NCBI RefSeq assembly: GCF_003363015.1
Contig: NZ_QRAP01000001.1
Location: forward strand, 295,162-359,161
Length of the DNA: 64,000 nt
Origin: Enterobacillus tribolii
Lineage (GTDB): Bacteria > Pseudomonadota > Gammaproteobacteria > Enterobacterales > Enterobacteriaceae
Reading direction: 5' to 3'
How positions within the stretch are numbered: position 1 is the first letter of the stretch; every line of letters begins with the position of its first letter. Shown in pieces: positions 47,223-57,973 of this stretch. The notes under the pieces are model-generated. The model did no database searches and had not been told where the DNA came from. It saw nothing but the letters and a program-made list of their open reading frames with translations. A program made the position numbers and the translations under genes.

Positions 47223-48473
47223 ATGGCGCTGTCTCCCCTTTCCCTTCTTATCGGCCGGCGCTTCAGCCGCGGGCGGCGGCGGGGCGGTATGGTTTCGCTG
47301 ATTTCGGTGATCTCTACCGTCGGCATTGCGTTGGGCGTCGCCGTGTTGATCGTCGGCCTCAGTGCGATGAACGGTTTCGAGCGCGAACTGAAGAACCGCG
47401 TGCTTTCCGTGGTGCCGCACGGCGAAATTTTCCCCGTCAATCAGCCTTTCAATAACTGGCCGCAGGTCTTGCAGCGGGTGGAACAGGTGAAAGGCATCGA
47501 AGCCGCGGCGCCGTATGTTTCGTTTACCGGCCTGATTGAAAGCGGCGCTCAGCTGCGCGCAGTGCAGGTGAAAGGCGTTGATCCGCAGCAGGAGAGCCGT
47601 CTCAGCAGCCTGCCCAACTATGTTCAGGGAGACGCCTGGAGCAAGTTTCGCGCCGGTGAGCAGCAAATCATCCTGGGCAAAGGCATCGCCGATGCGCTGC
47701 ACGTAACGCGCGGCGACTGGGTGACGGTGCTGGCGCCGAACAGCGATCCGCAGATGAAGCTGCTGGAACCCAAGCGCATCCGCCTGCAGGTCAGCGGTAT
47801 TCTGCAACTGAGCGGTTTACTCGATCACGGTCTGGCGCTGGTGCCGCTGGCGGATGCCCAGCAGTATCAGGATATGGGTGACAGTGTCACGGGCATCGCC
47901 ATCAAGGTGAAGGACGTGTTTAACGCCAACCAACTGGTGCGCGACGCCGGGCGGGTGACGGGAGAATACGTTTATATCAGCAGCTGGATTGGCGAGTACG
48001 GTTATATGTACCGGGATATCCAGATGATCCGCGCCATCATGTACCTGGCGATGGTGCTGGTGATCGGCGTGGCGTGTTTCAACATTGTTTCCACGCTGGT
48101 GATGGCAGTGAAGGACAAGAGCAGCGACATTGCCGTGCTGCGTACCCTGGGGGCGAAAGATCGCCTGATCCGCAGCATTTTTATCTGGTACGGTCTGCTG
48201 GCGGGGCTGGTGGGCAGCGTCTGCGGCGTGGTCATCGGGGTGATTGCCTCGCTGGAACTGACCACGCTGGTGCGCGGCATTGAAACGTTGATCGGCCACC
48301 GCTTCCTGTCCGGCGATGTTTACTTCATCGATTTCCTGCCGACCGAGCTGCACTGGCTGGACGTTCTCAGCGTACTGGCGACGGCGGTGGTGCTGAGCCT
48401 GTTAGCCAGCTGGTATCCGGCCCGCCGGGCGGCGCGGCTTGATCCGGCCCGCATTTTAAGCGGCGGGCAGTAA
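47223..48473 (+). CDS. lolE: Lipoprotein-releasing ABC transporter permease LolE
   Basis: 416-aa permease (E. coli 414), the lipoprotein-binding partner of LolC. Same FtsX/MacB layout: one N-terminal segment ([20 protein letters not shown]), a periplasmic domain and three C-terminal segments ([20 protein letters not shown] first). It starts on the base after the lolD stop codon, so lolCDE is a single translational unit. Confidence 0.97.
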   Translation: MALSPLSLLIGRRFSRGRRRGGMVSLISVISTVGIALGVAVLIVGLSAMNGFERELKNRVLSVVPHGEIFPVNQPFNNWPQVLQRVEQVKGIEAAAPYVSFTGLIESGAQLRAVQVKGVDPQQESRLSSLPNYVQGDAWSKFRAGEQQIILGKGIADALHVTRGDWVTVLAPNSDPQMKLLEPKRIRLQVSGILQLSGLLDHGLALVPLADAQQYQDMGDSVTGIAIKVKDVFNANQLVRDAGRVTGEYVYISSWIGEYGYMYRDIQMIRAIMYLAMVLVIGVACFNIVSTLVMAVKDKSSDIAVLRTLGAKDRLIRSIFIWYGLLAGLVGSVCGVVIGVIASLELTTLVRGIETLIGHRFLSGDVYFIDFLPTELHWLDVLSVLATAVVLSLLASWYPARRAARLDPARILSGGQ

Positions 48474-48497
48474 CATTTTGGCGCGGAGAGCGGCGTA

Positions 48498-49409
48498 ATG
48501 TATTACGGTTTTGACATGGGCGGCAGCAAGATTGAGGCGGCGATTTTCGATCGCAATCTCAAACAGATCTGGCAAAAGCGCGTGCCGACGCCCCGTGATG
48601 ATTACGAGCAACTGCTGGCGGTGCTGGCCGGGCTGACGCACGAGGCGGATGCCTTCTGCGGCGGGCGCGGCAGCGTGGGCATTGGTATTCCCGGCTTACC
48701 CGATGCAGAAAACGGCACCTTATTCACCGCCAACGTGTCCTCGGCGATGGGAAAACCGTTGCCGCGCGATTTGTCGGCACGCATCCGGCGACCGGTGAAG
48801 GTGGATAACGACGCCAACTGCTTTGCTCTTTCGGAAGCCTGGGACGACGCGTTTCGTCCTTATCCATCCGTACTGGGACTGATATTGGGCACCGGCGTCG
48901 GCGGCGGACTGGTGATTAACGGTAAAACCTTTACCGGGCGCAACCATATCGCCGGCGAGTTCGGCCATATGCGCCTGCCGGTTGACGCGTTGGATCGCCT
49001 CGGCGCTGACACACCGCGTTTGCCCTGCGGCTGCGGCCAACGCGGCTGCATTGAAAATTACATTTCCGGACGCGGCTTTGAGTGGATGTACCGTCACTTC
49101 AACGGCGAGGCGCTGGACGCCAAAACGATCATCGCCCGGTTTGAGGCGGGCGCCGCCGCGGCCAGTGAACACGTTGAACGTTTTGTTGACGTACTGGCCA
49201 CTTGTCTGGGAAATTTATGTACGTTGCTCGATCCGCATCTGGTGGTGCTGGGCGGCGGATTATCGAACTTTACCCGGTTGTATCCCATGCTGGCGGCCCG
49301 ATTGCCCCGGCATCTGTTAAGCGTGGCGAAAGCGCCGCGTATCGAACAGGCACGTTACGGTGATGCCGGAGGCGTGCGCGGAGCCGCCTTCCTGAATCTG
49401 ACTGATTAA
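48498..49409 (+). CDS. nagK: N-acetyl-D-glucosamine kinase
   Basis: 303 aa as in E. coli NagK. ROK-family kinase that phosphorylates GlcNAc recovered from peptidoglycan. The ATP-binding start [15 protein letters not shown], substrate-site [16 protein letters not shown] acid motif [11 protein letters not shown] and the zinc-binding [17 protein letters not shown] are all present. Twenty-four bp downstream of lolE, followed by cobB, in E. coli order. Confidence 0.96.
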   Translation: MYYGFDMGGSKIEAAIFDRNLKQIWQKRVPTPRDDYEQLLAVLAGLTHEADAFCGGRGSVGIGIPGLPDAENGTLFTANVSSAMGKPLPRDLSARIRRPVKVDNDANCFALSEAWDDAFRPYPSVLGLILGTGVGGGLVINGKTFTGRNHIAGEFGHMRLPVDALDRLGADTPRLPCGCGQRGCIENYISGRGFEWMYRHFNGEALDAKTIIARFEAGAAAASEHVERFVDVLATCLGNLCTLLDPHLVVLGGGLSNFTRLYPMLAARLPRHLLSVAKAPRIEQARYGDAGGVRGAAFLNLTD

Positions 49410-49466
49410 ACGTCCGTCGCTTGCGCCGTCCGGCGCGGTGAACCGAGAACGAGAAGAGGAGTGGCT

Positions 49467-50309
49467 ATGCGTACCCGTCATCGCTTATGTCGGTTTAGGA
49501 AAAACAAACGATTGCGTCATCAGCGTCTGCGCTCGCGCCTGTTTCACCGCGACAGACGCTGCCGCGCAACCGGAGAAGCAGGAGGATGCATGAAGAAACC
49601 TTTCGTGGTGGTGCTGACGGGGGCCGGAATTTCCGCAGAGTCGGGAATTCGCACGTTTCGCGCGGCGGATGGTCTGTGGGAGGAACATCGCGTTGAGGAT
49701 GTGGCGACGCCGGAAGGGTATGCCCGCAATCCTGAACTGGTGCAGTCTTTCTACAACGAGCGCCGGCGTCAGTTGCAACGTCCGGAGATTCAGCCGAATG
49801 CCGCGCATCTGGCGCTGGCGCGGCTGGAAGAGCGCCTGGGCAGCGACCATTTCGCCCTGGTGACGCAAAATATCGACAACCTGCATGAGTGCGCCGGCAA
49901 CCGGCACGTCATCCACATGCACGGCGAACTGCTTAAGGCGCGCTGTACCCGCTCCGGACAGGTTTTCGCCTGGCCCGGCGACCTCAGCGTGGACGACCGT
50001 TGCCACTGCTGCCAGTTCCCTGCGCCGCTGCGGCCGCACGTGGTGTGGTTCGGCGAGATGCCGGTGTCGATGGAGGAAATTTATCAGGCGCTGGCGCGGG
50101 CGGATTACTTTATCGCTATCGGAACCTCCGGCCACGTCTATCCGGCCGCGGGATTCGTGCACGAGGCTGGGCTGCACGGCGCGCATACCGTCGAACTGAA
50201 TCTGGAACCGAGTCAGGTACAGAGCGAGTTTCAGGAGAAGCACTACGGCCTGGCGAGCGCGGTGGTGCCGGAATACGTAGACGGGTTGCTGAAAGAGATT
50301 TTCGGGTGA
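49467..50309 (+). CDS. cobB: NAD-dependent protein deacylase CobB (long isoform)
   Basis: Sirtuin that removes acetyl, succinyl and related groups from lysines using [13 protein letters not shown] binds NAD, FYNERRR holds the tyrosine/arginine of the acyl pocket, TQNIDNLHE and the catalytic histidine in VIHMHGELL follow, and CHCC forms half of the zinc site. The long form (280 aa, ATG at 49467 after GAGGA) carries an Arg-rich N-terminal extension ([17 protein letters not shown]) like the E. coli long isoform. A second start at 49590 gives the 239-aa short isoform. Confidence 0.95.
   Translation: MRTRHRLCRFRKNKRLRHQRLRSRLFHRDRRCRATGEAGGCMKKPFVVVLTGAGISAESGIRTFRAADGLWEEHRVEDVATPEGYARNPELVQSFYNERRRQLQRPEIQPNAAHLALARLEERLGSDHFALVTQNIDNLHECAGNRHVIHMHGELLKARCTRSGQVFAWPGDLSVDDRCHCCQFPAPLRPHVVWFGEMPVSMEEIYQALARADYFIAIGTSGHVYPAAGFVHEAGLHGAHTVELNLEPSQVQSEFQEKHYGLASAVVPEYVDGLLKEIFG
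49580..49592 (+). promoter_or_regulatory. Internal ribosome site and start of CobB short isoform
   Basis: AGGAGG at 49580-49585 is followed after four bases by ATG (49590), in frame with cobB, beginning [13 protein letters not shown]. This is a stronger Shine-Dalgarno than that of the long form, although the spacing is short. E. coli and Salmonella also make two CobB forms. Confidence 0.7.
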
Positions 50310-50366
50310 AGGCGGGGCCATATTCCGGTTATTTCGCACAGGCTTTTAGTTTCGAATGAAACCCCC

Positions 50367-50402
50367 AAACGGCCGCTTCTCCGGGGAAGCGGCCGTTTAT
50401 TC
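50367..50402 (+). terminator. Bidirectional terminator between cobB and fsaA
   Basis: Perfect 13-bp arms AAACGGCCGCTTC and GAAGCGGCCGTTT around TCCGGG; T-rich on the 3' side and A-rich on the 5' side. It would end both cobB and the convergent fsaA transcript. Confidence 0.85.
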
Positions 50403-50421
50403 AGGGGATGTTATACGCCCT

Positions 50422-51084
50422 TCATAATCCGGCAACGCCGAAAGCGTTCTGCCAGTCCTGCTCAAACTTTGCTACGGCGGCGCTCACGGCGGGAGCTGTG
50501 ATGAGTTGCTCAGCGACGTCCGGCGGCAGAGTGATGGATTCACAGCCTGCCAGCAGGCAATCCTGCACCTGACGCGGCGTTTTGAAACTGGCCGCCAGCA
50601 CTTTTGCGCCCGGCGCATGCAGCTTCAGCAGCTGTTGTAACTCGTTTACCGTCTGAATCCCGTCACCCCCCTGTGCATCCAGGCGGTTTACGTAGGGCGC
50701 CACATAATCCGCGCCGGCCAGGGCGGAAAGCAACCCCTGGGATGCGCCGTACACCGCGGTGCCCAGAGTGGGAATGCCTTCTTCTTTCAATAGCTTAATC
50801 GCAGCCAGACCTTCAGCGGTGACCGGGACTTTGACGACCAGATCGCTAATGATTGCCCGCAGTTTTTTCGCATCTTCCACCATTTGCTCCGCCTGCGGCG
50901 CCATCACCTGCGCGAACAGGCGCCCCTTGCTCCCCAATGCCTCCCTCAGCTCCGGCAGGAGTATATCTACCGGCTTTTTACCGCTTGCAACAATGCTTGG
51001 GTTGGTGGTGACGCCGGCCAGGGGAAAGATGCGTGCCAGGCGTTTAACCGCAGCGACATCAGCCGTATCAAGATAGAGTTCCAT
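50422..51084 (-). CDS. fsaA: Fructose-6-phosphate aldolase
   Basis: 220 aa, full length and closely matching E. coli FsaA. It cleaves or forms fructose-6-phosphate from dihydroxyacetone and glyceraldehyde-3-phosphate, and accepts hydroxyacetone-type donors. The Schiff-base lysine is intact (Lys85 in [11 protein letters not shown]), with [18 protein letters not shown] and [11 protein letters not shown]. It is divergent from ybiY-ybiW, which in E. coli lie beside fsaA, so the three form a conserved module. Serves as the internal control for the lysine-less paralogue at 34879-35547. Confidence 0.94.
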   Translation of the reverse strand: MELYLDTADVAAVKRLARIFPLAGVTTNPSIVASGKKPVDILLPELREALGSKGRLFAQVMAPQAEQMVEDAKKLRAIISDLVVKVPVTAEGLAAIKLLKEEGIPTLGTAVYGASQGLLSALAGADYVAPYVNRLDAQGGDGIQTVNELQQLLKLHAPGAKVLAASFKTPRQVQDCLLAGCESITLPPDVAEQLITAPAVSAAVAKFEQDWQNAFGVAGL

Positions 51085-51154
51085 CGTGTGCTCCTGAAGA
51101 AAGTGTGATGCTTTACATGTTTCATTGAGTATATCTGCGGATCGTCATTTTTTA

Positions 51155-51168
51155 TTGATCGAAATCAA
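51155..51168 (+). promoter_or_regulatory. FNR box in the fsaA-ybiY divergent region
   Basis: TTGATCGAAATCAA perfectly matches TTGAT-N4-ATCAA. A possible -10 TAATTT at 51193-51198 would place the site about 43 bp upstream of transcription start, a class II activating position, consistent with anaerobic expression of the oxygen-sensitive glycyl radical enzyme. Confidence 0.85.
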
Positions 51169-51224
51169 TGTGACTTTCTTTCGAAAGTAATGTAATTTTC
51201 GTACATAGAAATGAGGCGAAGCTT

Positions 51225-52124
51225 ATGATCTTCAATATCCAGCGTTACTCCACGCATGACGGCCCGGGAATTCGCACCGTCGTTTTCCTGAAAGGATGCT
51301 CTTTGGGGTGCCGCTGGTGCCAGAACCCGGAAAGCCGGGCGCAGGCGAAAGACGTGTTATTCGATGCCCGCCTGTGCCTGGCTGACTGCGATCTCTGCCG
51401 GCAGGCTGCGCCGGAGGTGATTGAAAAAACGCCGGACGGCCCGCGTATTTTACGTGACCGTCTCCAGCCGGAACACATTCGTGCGCTGGAAACGTGCTGC
51501 CCGACGCTGGCGTTGACGGTGTGCGGCGAAGAGAAAAACGCGGAGGAGATCATGGCGACGGTGCGGCGCGATAAGCCTTTTTACGCGCGCAGCGGCGGCG
51601 GCATCACGCTTTCCGGCGGCGAACCGTTTATGAGCCCGCAACTGGCGGAGCAACTGTTTCGCCTGAGCCATGAGGAAGGCATTCATACCGCCGTTGAAAC
51701 CTGTCTGCACGTTCCGTGGCGTTATATCGAGCCTTCGCTGCCGTACGTCGATTTGTTCCTGGCGGATCTGAAACATGTGGATGAACGGGCATTTAAACAA
51801 TGGACCGACGGCTCGGCGAAGCGGGTGCTGAAAAACCTGCGCAATCTGGCGCAGGCGGGCAAAAAAATCATTATTCGCGTGCCGTTGATCCCGGGATTTA
51901 ACGCCGACGAAGCGGCGGTGAAAGCCATTATTGATTTCGCGGCAGACCTGCCGGGCGTTGAAGAGATTCATTTCCTGCCTTACCACACATTGGGCATGAA
52001 CAAATACGTATTGCTCGATCAGCCTTATCAGGCGCCGGACAAGCCGTTGGATGACCCTGAATTGCTAACTTTTGCTCAGTCATACGCAGAGCGGAGCGGG
52101 CTGAAAATGACATTAAGAGGATAA
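51225..52124 (+). CDS. ybiY: Glycyl-radical-enzyme activating enzyme YbiY
   Basis: 299-aa radical SAM enzyme that installs the glycyl radical on its partner YbiW. The radical SAM cluster is CSLGCRWC (Cys25, Cys29, Cys32), followed by a ferredoxin-like insert with further cysteines ([20 protein letters not shown]) and the [13 protein letters not shown]-adenosylmethionine motif. Matches E. coli YbiY (PflE). Four bp separate it from ybiW, so the pair is one operon behind the FNR box. Confidence 0.93.
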   Translation: MIFNIQRYSTHDGPGIRTVVFLKGCSLGCRWCQNPESRAQAKDVLFDARLCLADCDLCRQAAPEVIEKTPDGPRILRDRLQPEHIRALETCCPTLALTVCGEEKNAEEIMATVRRDKPFYARSGGGITLSGGEPFMSPQLAEQLFRLSHEEGIHTAVETCLHVPWRYIEPSLPYVDLFLADLKHVDERAFKQWTDGSAKRVLKNLRNLAQAGKKIIIRVPLIPGFNADEAAVKAIIDFAADLPGVEEIHFLPYHTLGMNKYVLLDQPYQAPDKPLDDPELLTFAQSYAERSGLKMTLRG

Positions 52125-52128
52125 CCGA

Positions 52129-54561
52129 ATGACAGCCATGAAACTTGACACCCTGAGTGAACGTATCAAGGCCCATAAAGATGCCTTGGTACATATCGTT
52201 AAGCCGCCCGTATGCACCGAGCGTGCGCAGCACTACACCAAAATGTACCAGGAGAACCTGGACAAGCCGATCCCGGTCCGCCGCGCGCTGGCGCTGGCTT
52301 ACCATCTGGCGCAGCGTACGATCTGGATTAAGCACGATGAGCTGATCGTCGGCAACCAGGCCAGTGAAGTGCGTGCTGCGCCGATTTTCCCGGAATACAC
52401 CGTCAGCTGGATTGAGAAGGAAATCGACGATCTGGCCGATCGCCCCGGCGCGGGTTTTTCCGTGTCGGAAGAGAACAAGCGCGTGCTGCATGAAATTTGC
52501 CCGTGGTGGCGCGGCCAGACGGTGCAGGATCGCTGCTACGGCATGTTCACGAACGAGCAGAAGGAACTGCTGGCGACCGGCATCATTAAAGCGGAAGGCA
52601 ACATGACCTCCGGGGATGCGCATCTGGCGGTGAACTTCCCGCTGCTGCTGGAGAAAGGGCTGGACGGCCTGCGCGGGAAAGTGGCCGAACGCCGCTCCCG
52701 CATCGATCTGACCGTGCTGGACGATCTGCACGGCGATCAGTTCCTGAAAGCGATTGAAATCGTGCTGGAAGCGACCAGCGACCATATTCTCCGTTACGCC
52801 GCGCTGGCGCGCACCATGGCGGCAGCGGAAACCCGCGACGCCCGCAAGGCTGAGCTGCTGACGATTGCGGAGAACTGCGACGTCATCGCCCACGAACCGC
52901 CGAAAACCTTCTGGCAGGCGCTTCAACTGTGCTACTTCATCCAGCTGATTCTGCAAATCGAGTCGAACGGCCATTCCGTTTCTTTCGGCCGCATGGACCA
53001 ATACCTGTGCACGTGGTATCTGCGCGATGTCGAGTGGGAGCATACCCTGGAGCGCGAACAGGCCATCGAGCTGCTGCACTGCTGCTGGCTGAAGCTGCTG
53101 GAAGTGAACAAAATCCGCTCCGGCTCTCACTCTAAGGCATCCGCCGGCAGCCCGCTGTATCAAAACGTCACCATCGGCGGCCAGAATCTGGTGAACGGTA
53201 AGGGCGTGGACGCCGTAAACCCGCTCTCCTATGCCATTCTGGAATCCTGCGGTCGCCTGCGCTCCACGCAGCCGAACCTGAGCGTGCGTTACCACGCCGG
53301 CATCAGCGATGATTTCCTGGAAGCCTGCGTTCAGGTCATCAAGTGCGGTTTCGGCATGCCTGCGTTCAATAACGATGAAATCGTCATTCCTGAATTTATC
53401 AAGCTGGGCATCGAGCCGGAGGACGCCTACCAGTATGCGGCGATCGGCTGCATCGAAACGGCGGTCGGCGGCAAATGGGGCTATCGTTGTACGGGCATGA
53501 GCTTTATTAACTTTGCCCGCGTGATGCTCGCGGCGCTGGAAGGCGGACGTGACGCCACCAGCGGTAAGGTCTTCCTGCCACAGGAGAAAGCGCTGTCGAA
53601 AGGCAACTTCGGTGATTTCAGCGAAGTTATGGATGCCTGGGATACCCAGGTACGTTACTACACCCGTAAATCAATCGAGATTGAATACGTGGTGGATACC
53701 ATCCTGGAGGAAAACGCCCACGACATCCTGTGTTCCGCGCTGGTTGACGACTGTATCGAGCGTGCGAAGAGCATTAAACAGGGCGGGGCGAAGTATGACT
53801 GGGTTTCCGGCCTGCAGGTGGGCATCGCTAACCTTGGCAACGGCCTGGCGTCGGTGAAAAAGCTGGTTTTCGATCAGGGCGCGATAGGGCAACAGCAGCT
53901 GGCGGAAGCGCTGGCGGCAGACTTCGACGGCCTGAGCAACGAGCAGCTGCGTCAGCGTCTGATCAACGGCGCGCCGAAATACGGTAACGATGACGACACC
54001 GTCGACGAGCTGCTGGCCCGCGCCTACCAGACTTACATCGACGAGATAAAGAATTACCATAACCCGCGCTATGGCCGTGGCCCAATCGGCGGCAACTACT
54101 ATGCAGGAACCTCCTCCATTTCGGCCAACGTGCCGTTCGGCGCGCAAACCATGGCGACCCCGGACGGACGTAAAGCCAGAACGCCGTTGGCGGAAGGGGC
54201 CAGCCCGGCCTCCGGAACGGATCAACTGGGGCCGACGGCGGTCATCAGCTCCGTGGGCAAGCTGCCGACCGGCTCGATTCTGGGCGGGGTATTACTGAAT
54301 CAGAAGCTGAATCCGTCGACGCTGGAAAATGACAGCGACCGGCAGAAGCTGATGATTCTGCTGCGTACCTTCTTTGAGGTGCATAAGGGCTGGCATATTC
54401 AGTACAACATCGTTTCGCGTGAAACGCTGATTGAGGCCAAAAAGCACCCGGATCAGTATCGTGACCTGGTTGTGCGGGTTGCGGGCTATTCCGCCTTCTT
54501 TACCGCGCTGTCGCCGGATACGCAGGACGATATCATCGCCCGTACCGAGCACTCGCTGTAA
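52129..54561 (+). CDS. ybiW: Glycyl radical enzyme YbiW
   Basis: 810 aa, the same length as E. coli YbiW (PflF). The thiyl-radical cysteine is Cys441 in IGCIETAVGG and the glycyl radical residue is Gly786 in RVAGYSAFF. This is not the PFL active site (which has two adjacent cysteines), so it belongs with the dehydratase/lyase-like glycyl radical enzymes. From memory, recent work assigns YbiW to cleavage of 1,5-anhydroglucitol-6-phosphate, with FSA processing the product; I cannot verify this here. Requires anaerobiosis and YbiY. Confidence 0.93.
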   Translation: MTAMKLDTLSERIKAHKDALVHIVKPPVCTERAQHYTKMYQENLDKPIPVRRALALAYHLAQRTIWIKHDELIVGNQASEVRAAPIFPEYTVSWIEKEIDDLADRPGAGFSVSEENKRVLHEICPWWRGQTVQDRCYGMFTNEQKELLATGIIKAEGNMTSGDAHLAVNFPLLLEKGLDGLRGKVAERRSRIDLTVLDDLHGDQFLKAIEIVLEATSDHILRYAALARTMAAAETRDARKAELLTIAENCDVIAHEPPKTFWQALQLCYFIQLILQIESNGHSVSFGRMDQYLCTWYLRDVEWEHTLEREQAIELLHCCWLKLLEVNKIRSGSHSKASAGSPLYQNVTIGGQNLVNGKGVDAVNPLSYAILESCGRLRSTQPNLSVRYHAGISDDFLEACVQVIKCGFGMPAFNNDEIVIPEFIKLGIEPEDAYQYAAIGCIETAVGGKWGYRCTGMSFINFARVMLAALEGGRDATSGKVFLPQEKALSKGNFGDFSEVMDAWDTQVRYYTRKSIEIEYVVDTILEENAHDILCSALVDDCIERAKSIKQGGAKYDWVSGLQVGIANLGNGLASVKKLVFDQGAIGQQQLAEALAADFDGLSNEQLRQRLINGAPKYGNDDDTVDELLARAYQTYIDEIKNYHNPRYGRGPIGGNYYAGTSSISANVPFGAQTMATPDGRKARTPLAEGASPASGTDQLGPTAVISSVGKLPTGSILGGVLLNQKLNPSTLENDSDRQKLMILLRTFFEVHKGWHIQYNIVSRETLIEAKKHPDQYRDLVVRVAGYSAFFTALSPDTQDDIIARTEHSL

Positions 54562-54567
54562 TCAATC

Positions 54568-54600
54568 TCAGGGCGCGGCGGCTTTGCCGTCGCGCCCTGA
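54568..54600 (+). terminator. Hairpin between convergent ybiW and roxA
   Basis: Arms TCAGGGCGCG and CGCGCCCTGA (10 bp) plus an inner GGC/GCC pair. Very GC-rich but without a T run on either strand, so it may be a weak or Rho-assisted terminator. Confidence 0.55.
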
Positions 54601-54618
54601 CGTCATCTCCGGCCGGCG

Positions 54619-55740
54619 TTAATCCCGGAAGTACCAGTATCCGGTATTAATCAATGCCGCCAGCGTCGCCAGAAAAGCCGGGTCTTCCAGCGCATCGCCC
54701 AACATCTCTGCGCTTACGATATATTCGCGCGCCAGCGCGTTCGCCGCGGCGGCATGTTCGGTAACGATGCGTTCGCCGTTAACGAAGCACGTTTCACCGA
54801 TGCGCAGCACGCGTAACCCGCCCAGGCGTTCCAGCATCTCGCCGCTTTGCAGCAGTTCATAAATTTCATCGGCCTGATAGGGCGGTTCCGGCGGCGCCAG
54901 ATCCAGCTCGTGCCGGGACTGGGAAATGAACTCCCCGAACCAGTGACTGAACGTTTGCTTATCCTGCAACATCTCCGACATCATGGCGCGCAGCGTCTCC
55001 AGCTCATCGCTCTCCACCTGCGCAGGATGGGCGCGCGGGGTAAGCGCGGGATCGCTGTAGCGGCGGCCGCCGAGATCGTTCGCCAGCACGTAGTCGGCGA
55101 AACCGCCGATCAGCTCACGTCCGTTGGGGGCGCGGAAGCCGACGGAGTAGTTCAGGGCGTTTTCCAGCGCGTAGCCTTCATGCGGGAATCCCGGCGGAAT
55201 ATACAGCATGTCGCCCGGTTGCAGCTCTTCGTCGATGATGGCGTCGAACAGCTCGACCTGGAGCAAGTCCGGATGCGGGCAGTGTTGTTTCAGCGGCGTT
55301 TTTTCGCCCACGCGCCAGCGGCGGCGGCCGGTGCCCTGGATGATAAAAACATCATACTGATCGAGATGCGGGCCAACGCCGCCGCCGGGCACCGAGAACG
55401 AGATCATCAGATCGTCGATGCGCCAGTCGGGCAGTTGACGGAACGGGCGCATCAGCGCGGCGGACGGAACGTGCCAGTGATCGACGGCCTGTACCAGCAG
55501 CGACCAGTCGCTTTCCCCAAGATGGTCGTAGCTTTCGAATGGCCCGTGGGTAACCTGCCAGCGGCCGTCATGATGGCTGATCAGCCGGCTATCGACCTCA
55601 TTCTCCATTGCCAGTCCCGCCAGTTCATCCGGCGAGATCGGATCGACAAAGTTCTTAAAGGCGCCTTTCAGCACCACCGGACGCTTTTGCCAGTAGCGTT
55701 GCAGGAAATCCTGCCAGTCGAGATCGAGTTGATAGTCCAT
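54619..55740 (-). CDS. roxA: 50S ribosomal protein L16 arginine hydroxylase RoxA (YcfD)
   Basis: 373 aa, equal to E. coli YcfD. JmjC-domain, Fe(II)/2-oxoglutarate-dependent oxygenase that hydroxylates an arginine of ribosomal protein L16. Iron ligands appear as HLDQYD and the later histidine in PGFPHEGYALEN. The strand pattern VFIIQGTGRRRWRVG and a C-terminal dimerisation/winged-helix region (ISQSRHELDLAPPEPPYQ) are conserved. Adjacent to phoQ. Confidence 0.96.
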   Translation of the reverse strand: MDYQLDLDWQDFLQRYWQKRPVVLKGAFKNFVDPISPDELAGLAMENEVDSRLISHHDGRWQVTHGPFESYDHLGESDWSLLVQAVDHWHVPSAALMRPFRQLPDWRIDDLMISFSVPGGGVGPHLDQYDVFIIQGTGRRRWRVGEKTPLKQHCPHPDLLQVELFDAIIDEELQPGDMLYIPPGFPHEGYALENALNYSVGFRAPNGRELIGGFADYVLANDLGGRRYSDPALTPRAHPAQVESDELETLRAMMSEMLQDKQTFSHWFGEFISQSRHELDLAPPEPPYQADEIYELLQSGEMLERLGGLRVLRIGETCFVNGERIVTEHAAAANALAREYIVSAEMLGDALEDPAFLATLAALINTGYWYFRD

Positions 55741-55832
55741 TGTGCATTCCGTATGTGGGGGTTCAGCCGGATTATAGCGGATGGTGAAAAGAATACGTGA
55801 CGGGCGCTGGCAAAAGGCGGAAAAATAGCCGT

Positions 55833-57302
55833 TCAGGCATCCGGCTGAAGCTGCTGACGGCCGAAACGGATGGTCATGCGGGCGCCGCCCAACTGGCTGT
55901 CGGAAATGGTGACGGAGCCGTCATACTGTTGCAGCAGCTCATCGACCAACGACAGCCCCAGCCCCTGGCCGGGGCGCAGGGTGTCTGCGCGCTGGCCGCG
56001 CTGGAAGACCAGCTCGCGCTTGCCTTCCGGAATGCCGGGGCCGTCGTCGTCAATGACGATAACCAACTGGTGATCGCTTAGCTGGGCGGTGACTTCGACG
56101 AACTCCAGGCAATACTTACAGGCGTTATCCAGCACGTTGCCCAACACTTCCATAAAATCGTTTTTCTCGCCGACAAACAGCAGTTCCGGCGAGACATCCA
56201 GCGAAAGCGAAATCCCTTTGCGCTGATACACCTTATTGAGCGCGGAACAGAGGCTGTCCAGCAGGGCGGGCACGGAATGCAGCTCCCTGGACAGCACGTT
56301 GTGCTCCGAAGCGGCGCTCGCCCGGTGCAGGTAGTAACCGATCTGCTGGGAAATACGGCTGATTTGCTCCAGCATAATCGGCTCGGCCTGCTCGATCGTC
56401 AGCTCCTTGCCGCTACGCAGCGAGCGCAGCGTGGTTTGCAGCACCGCCAGCGGGGTTTTCAGGCTGTGGGTCAGGTCGCTCAGGGTCGTGCGGTAACGGG
56501 TGTAACGCCGCCGTTCGTTGCCGAGCAGCAGGTTGAGGTTGCGTACCAGCCCGCGCAGTTCATTGGGCGGATTTTCATCCAATCCTTCGCGCTGGCCGGT
56601 TTCCAGTTCGCCGATTTGCTGAACCAGATTTTTAATCGGCCGCAGGCTCCAATATGCCGCCAGCCACAGCAGCGGCACCACCAGCAGGATATTTGCCAGC
56701 AGCACGTAGCTGAACCAGCCCCAGACGAGATCGGAACTCTGCAGCTCCTGCGGAATGGTATCGACCACCACGATGGTCAGCGAGGGCAGGCGGGCAGTCG
56801 CCGGATAACGGTTGACCGCCACCGAGTGCGTCATGGCGTCGGGGTCGTTGTCGTCGTAATCCTTGAGCTGATCCTGCACCTTGGGGTTGTCACCCAGGAC
56901 GAAGCTGCTGAAGTGTTTATCGGCGTCCAGTTCGTAGAAGCCGGGCGTGCTCAGCCAGGACTTGTCGATGCGTTTTTCCAGCTGCGGCACGCGCCGTTGC
57001 GCCCACAGCAGGTTGCCGTGCTCGTCGTAGATCATCACCAGCGTCGGCGTGTTGAGATCGACGTTGGGAATGGAGGTCATGGTGAGCTTATTGTTTTCCC
57101 AGTGGGCGAGGCTGAAGTAAAGGTTACTTTCCCCGCGCAGCAGGCGGAAGGTGGTTTTGTCGAAGCTGATGGCATAGCCAACTACGGCGACGACGCCGTA
57201 GGCCAGCGACAGGGCGAACACCACCGCGGCCGTCGCCAGAAGGAAACGGCTGCGCAGTGAAAAAGGTTTGGTTTTCCAGCCAGCCCAAAAGTTTAGTCGC
57301 AT
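55833..57302 (-). CDS. phoQ: Sensor histidine kinase PhoQ
   Basis: 489-aa inner-membrane sensor of low Mg2+, acid and cationic peptides. First membrane segment about residues 20-43; the periplasmic PAS-like domain includes the acidic, divalent-cation-binding stretch [17 protein letters not shown]; then a second segment, HAMP, the phospho-acceptor histidine in [14 protein letters not shown] and a GHKL ATPase ([17 protein letters not shown]). The ATG at 57302 overlaps the phoP stop by one base (TGATG). A TTG one codon upstream is unlikely. Confidence 0.96.
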   Translation of the reverse strand: MRLNFWAGWKTKPFSLRSRFLLATAAVVFALSLAYGVVAVVGYAISFDKTTFRLLRGESNLYFSLAHWENNKLTMTSIPNVDLNTPTLVMIYDEHGNLLWAQRRVPQLEKRIDKSWLSTPGFYELDADKHFSSFVLGDNPKVQDQLKDYDDNDPDAMTHSVAVNRYPATARLPSLTIVVVDTIPQELQSSDLVWGWFSYVLLANILLVVPLLWLAAYWSLRPIKNLVQQIGELETGQREGLDENPPNELRGLVRNLNLLLGNERRRYTRYRTTLSDLTHSLKTPLAVLQTTLRSLRSGKELTIEQAEPIMLEQISRISQQIGYYLHRASAASEHNVLSRELHSVPALLDSLCSALNKVYQRKGISLSLDVSPELLFVGEKNDFMEVLGNVLDNACKYCLEFVEVTAQLSDHQLVIVIDDDGPGIPEGKRELVFQRGQRADTLRPGQGLGLSLVDELLQQYDGSVTISDSQLGGARMTIRFGRQQLQPDA

Positions 57303-57973
57303 CAATTGATATCGAACCGGTATCCCTGCCCGCGCACGGTGGTGATGACTTCATGCGGATATTCGCATTGCAGCTTCTTGCGCAGCCTGCCCATCAGCAC
57401 GTCGATAGTATGGCTTTCGCGCAGTTCTGCATCGGGGTAAAGCTGCAACATCAGCGAGTCTTTGCTGACAACTTTGCCGTTGTTGCGGATCAGGGTTTCA
57501 ATAATGGTGTATTCGAAAGCGGTGAGTTTAATCAGGTTCTGGTTTACCGACAACTCGCGGCGCGAGAGATCGATCTGGAACGGCGGCAGGGAAATAATCT
57601 GCGACGCCAGCCCGCTGTTGCGGCGCATCAGCGCCTGCATACGGGCGATAACCTCTTCCAGATGAAAGGGTTTGGTGACGTAATCGTCGGCGCCGGCTTC
57701 CAGCACGGCGACTTTGTCCTGCCAGCTTTCGCGGGCGGTCAGCACCAGGATCGGCAGCTTAATCTGTTCGGCGCGCCAGCGGCGAATCAGGCTCAGGCCG
57801 TCTTCTCCCGGCAACCCGAGATCGACGATGGCGATATCCGGCGTTTGCTCTTTTACGAAGAAGTCGGCTTCTTTTGCGTCTTCCGCCGCGTCAACCTGAT
57901 GTCCCATTTCGCGCATTTGGACAGAAAGATGGTGTCGCAACAAGCCATTATCTTCAACGACCAGAATTCTCAT
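57302..57973 (-). CDS. phoP: Response regulator PhoP
   Basis: 223 aa, equal to E. coli PhoP. OmpR-type regulator with receiver aspartate Asp51 ([11 protein letters not shown]), upstream acid pair VVEDN and a winged-helix domain with [22 protein letters not shown] and [10 protein letters not shown]. It controls Mg2+ transport, lipid A modification and, in plant-associated enterobacteria, virulence functions. Autoregulated through the PhoP box upstream. Unlike in E. coli, purB does not precede it. Confidence 0.97.
   Translation of the reverse strand: MRILVVEDNGLLRHHLSVQMREMGHQVDAAEDAKEADFFVKEQTPDIAIVDLGLPGEDGLSLIRRWRAEQIKLPILVLTARESWQDKVAVLEAGADDYVTKPFHLEEVIARMQALMRRNSGLASQIISLPPFQIDLSRRELSVNQNLIKLTAFEYTIIETLIRNNGKVVSKDSLMLQLYPDAELRESHTIDVLMGRLRKKLQCEYPHEVITTVRGQGYRFDIN

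Noticed and set aside
51928-53295. Minus-strand open frame of 455 codons opposite ybiY-ybiW
   Set aside because: Spans the junction of two real genes on the other strand and has no start signal or recognisable domain.
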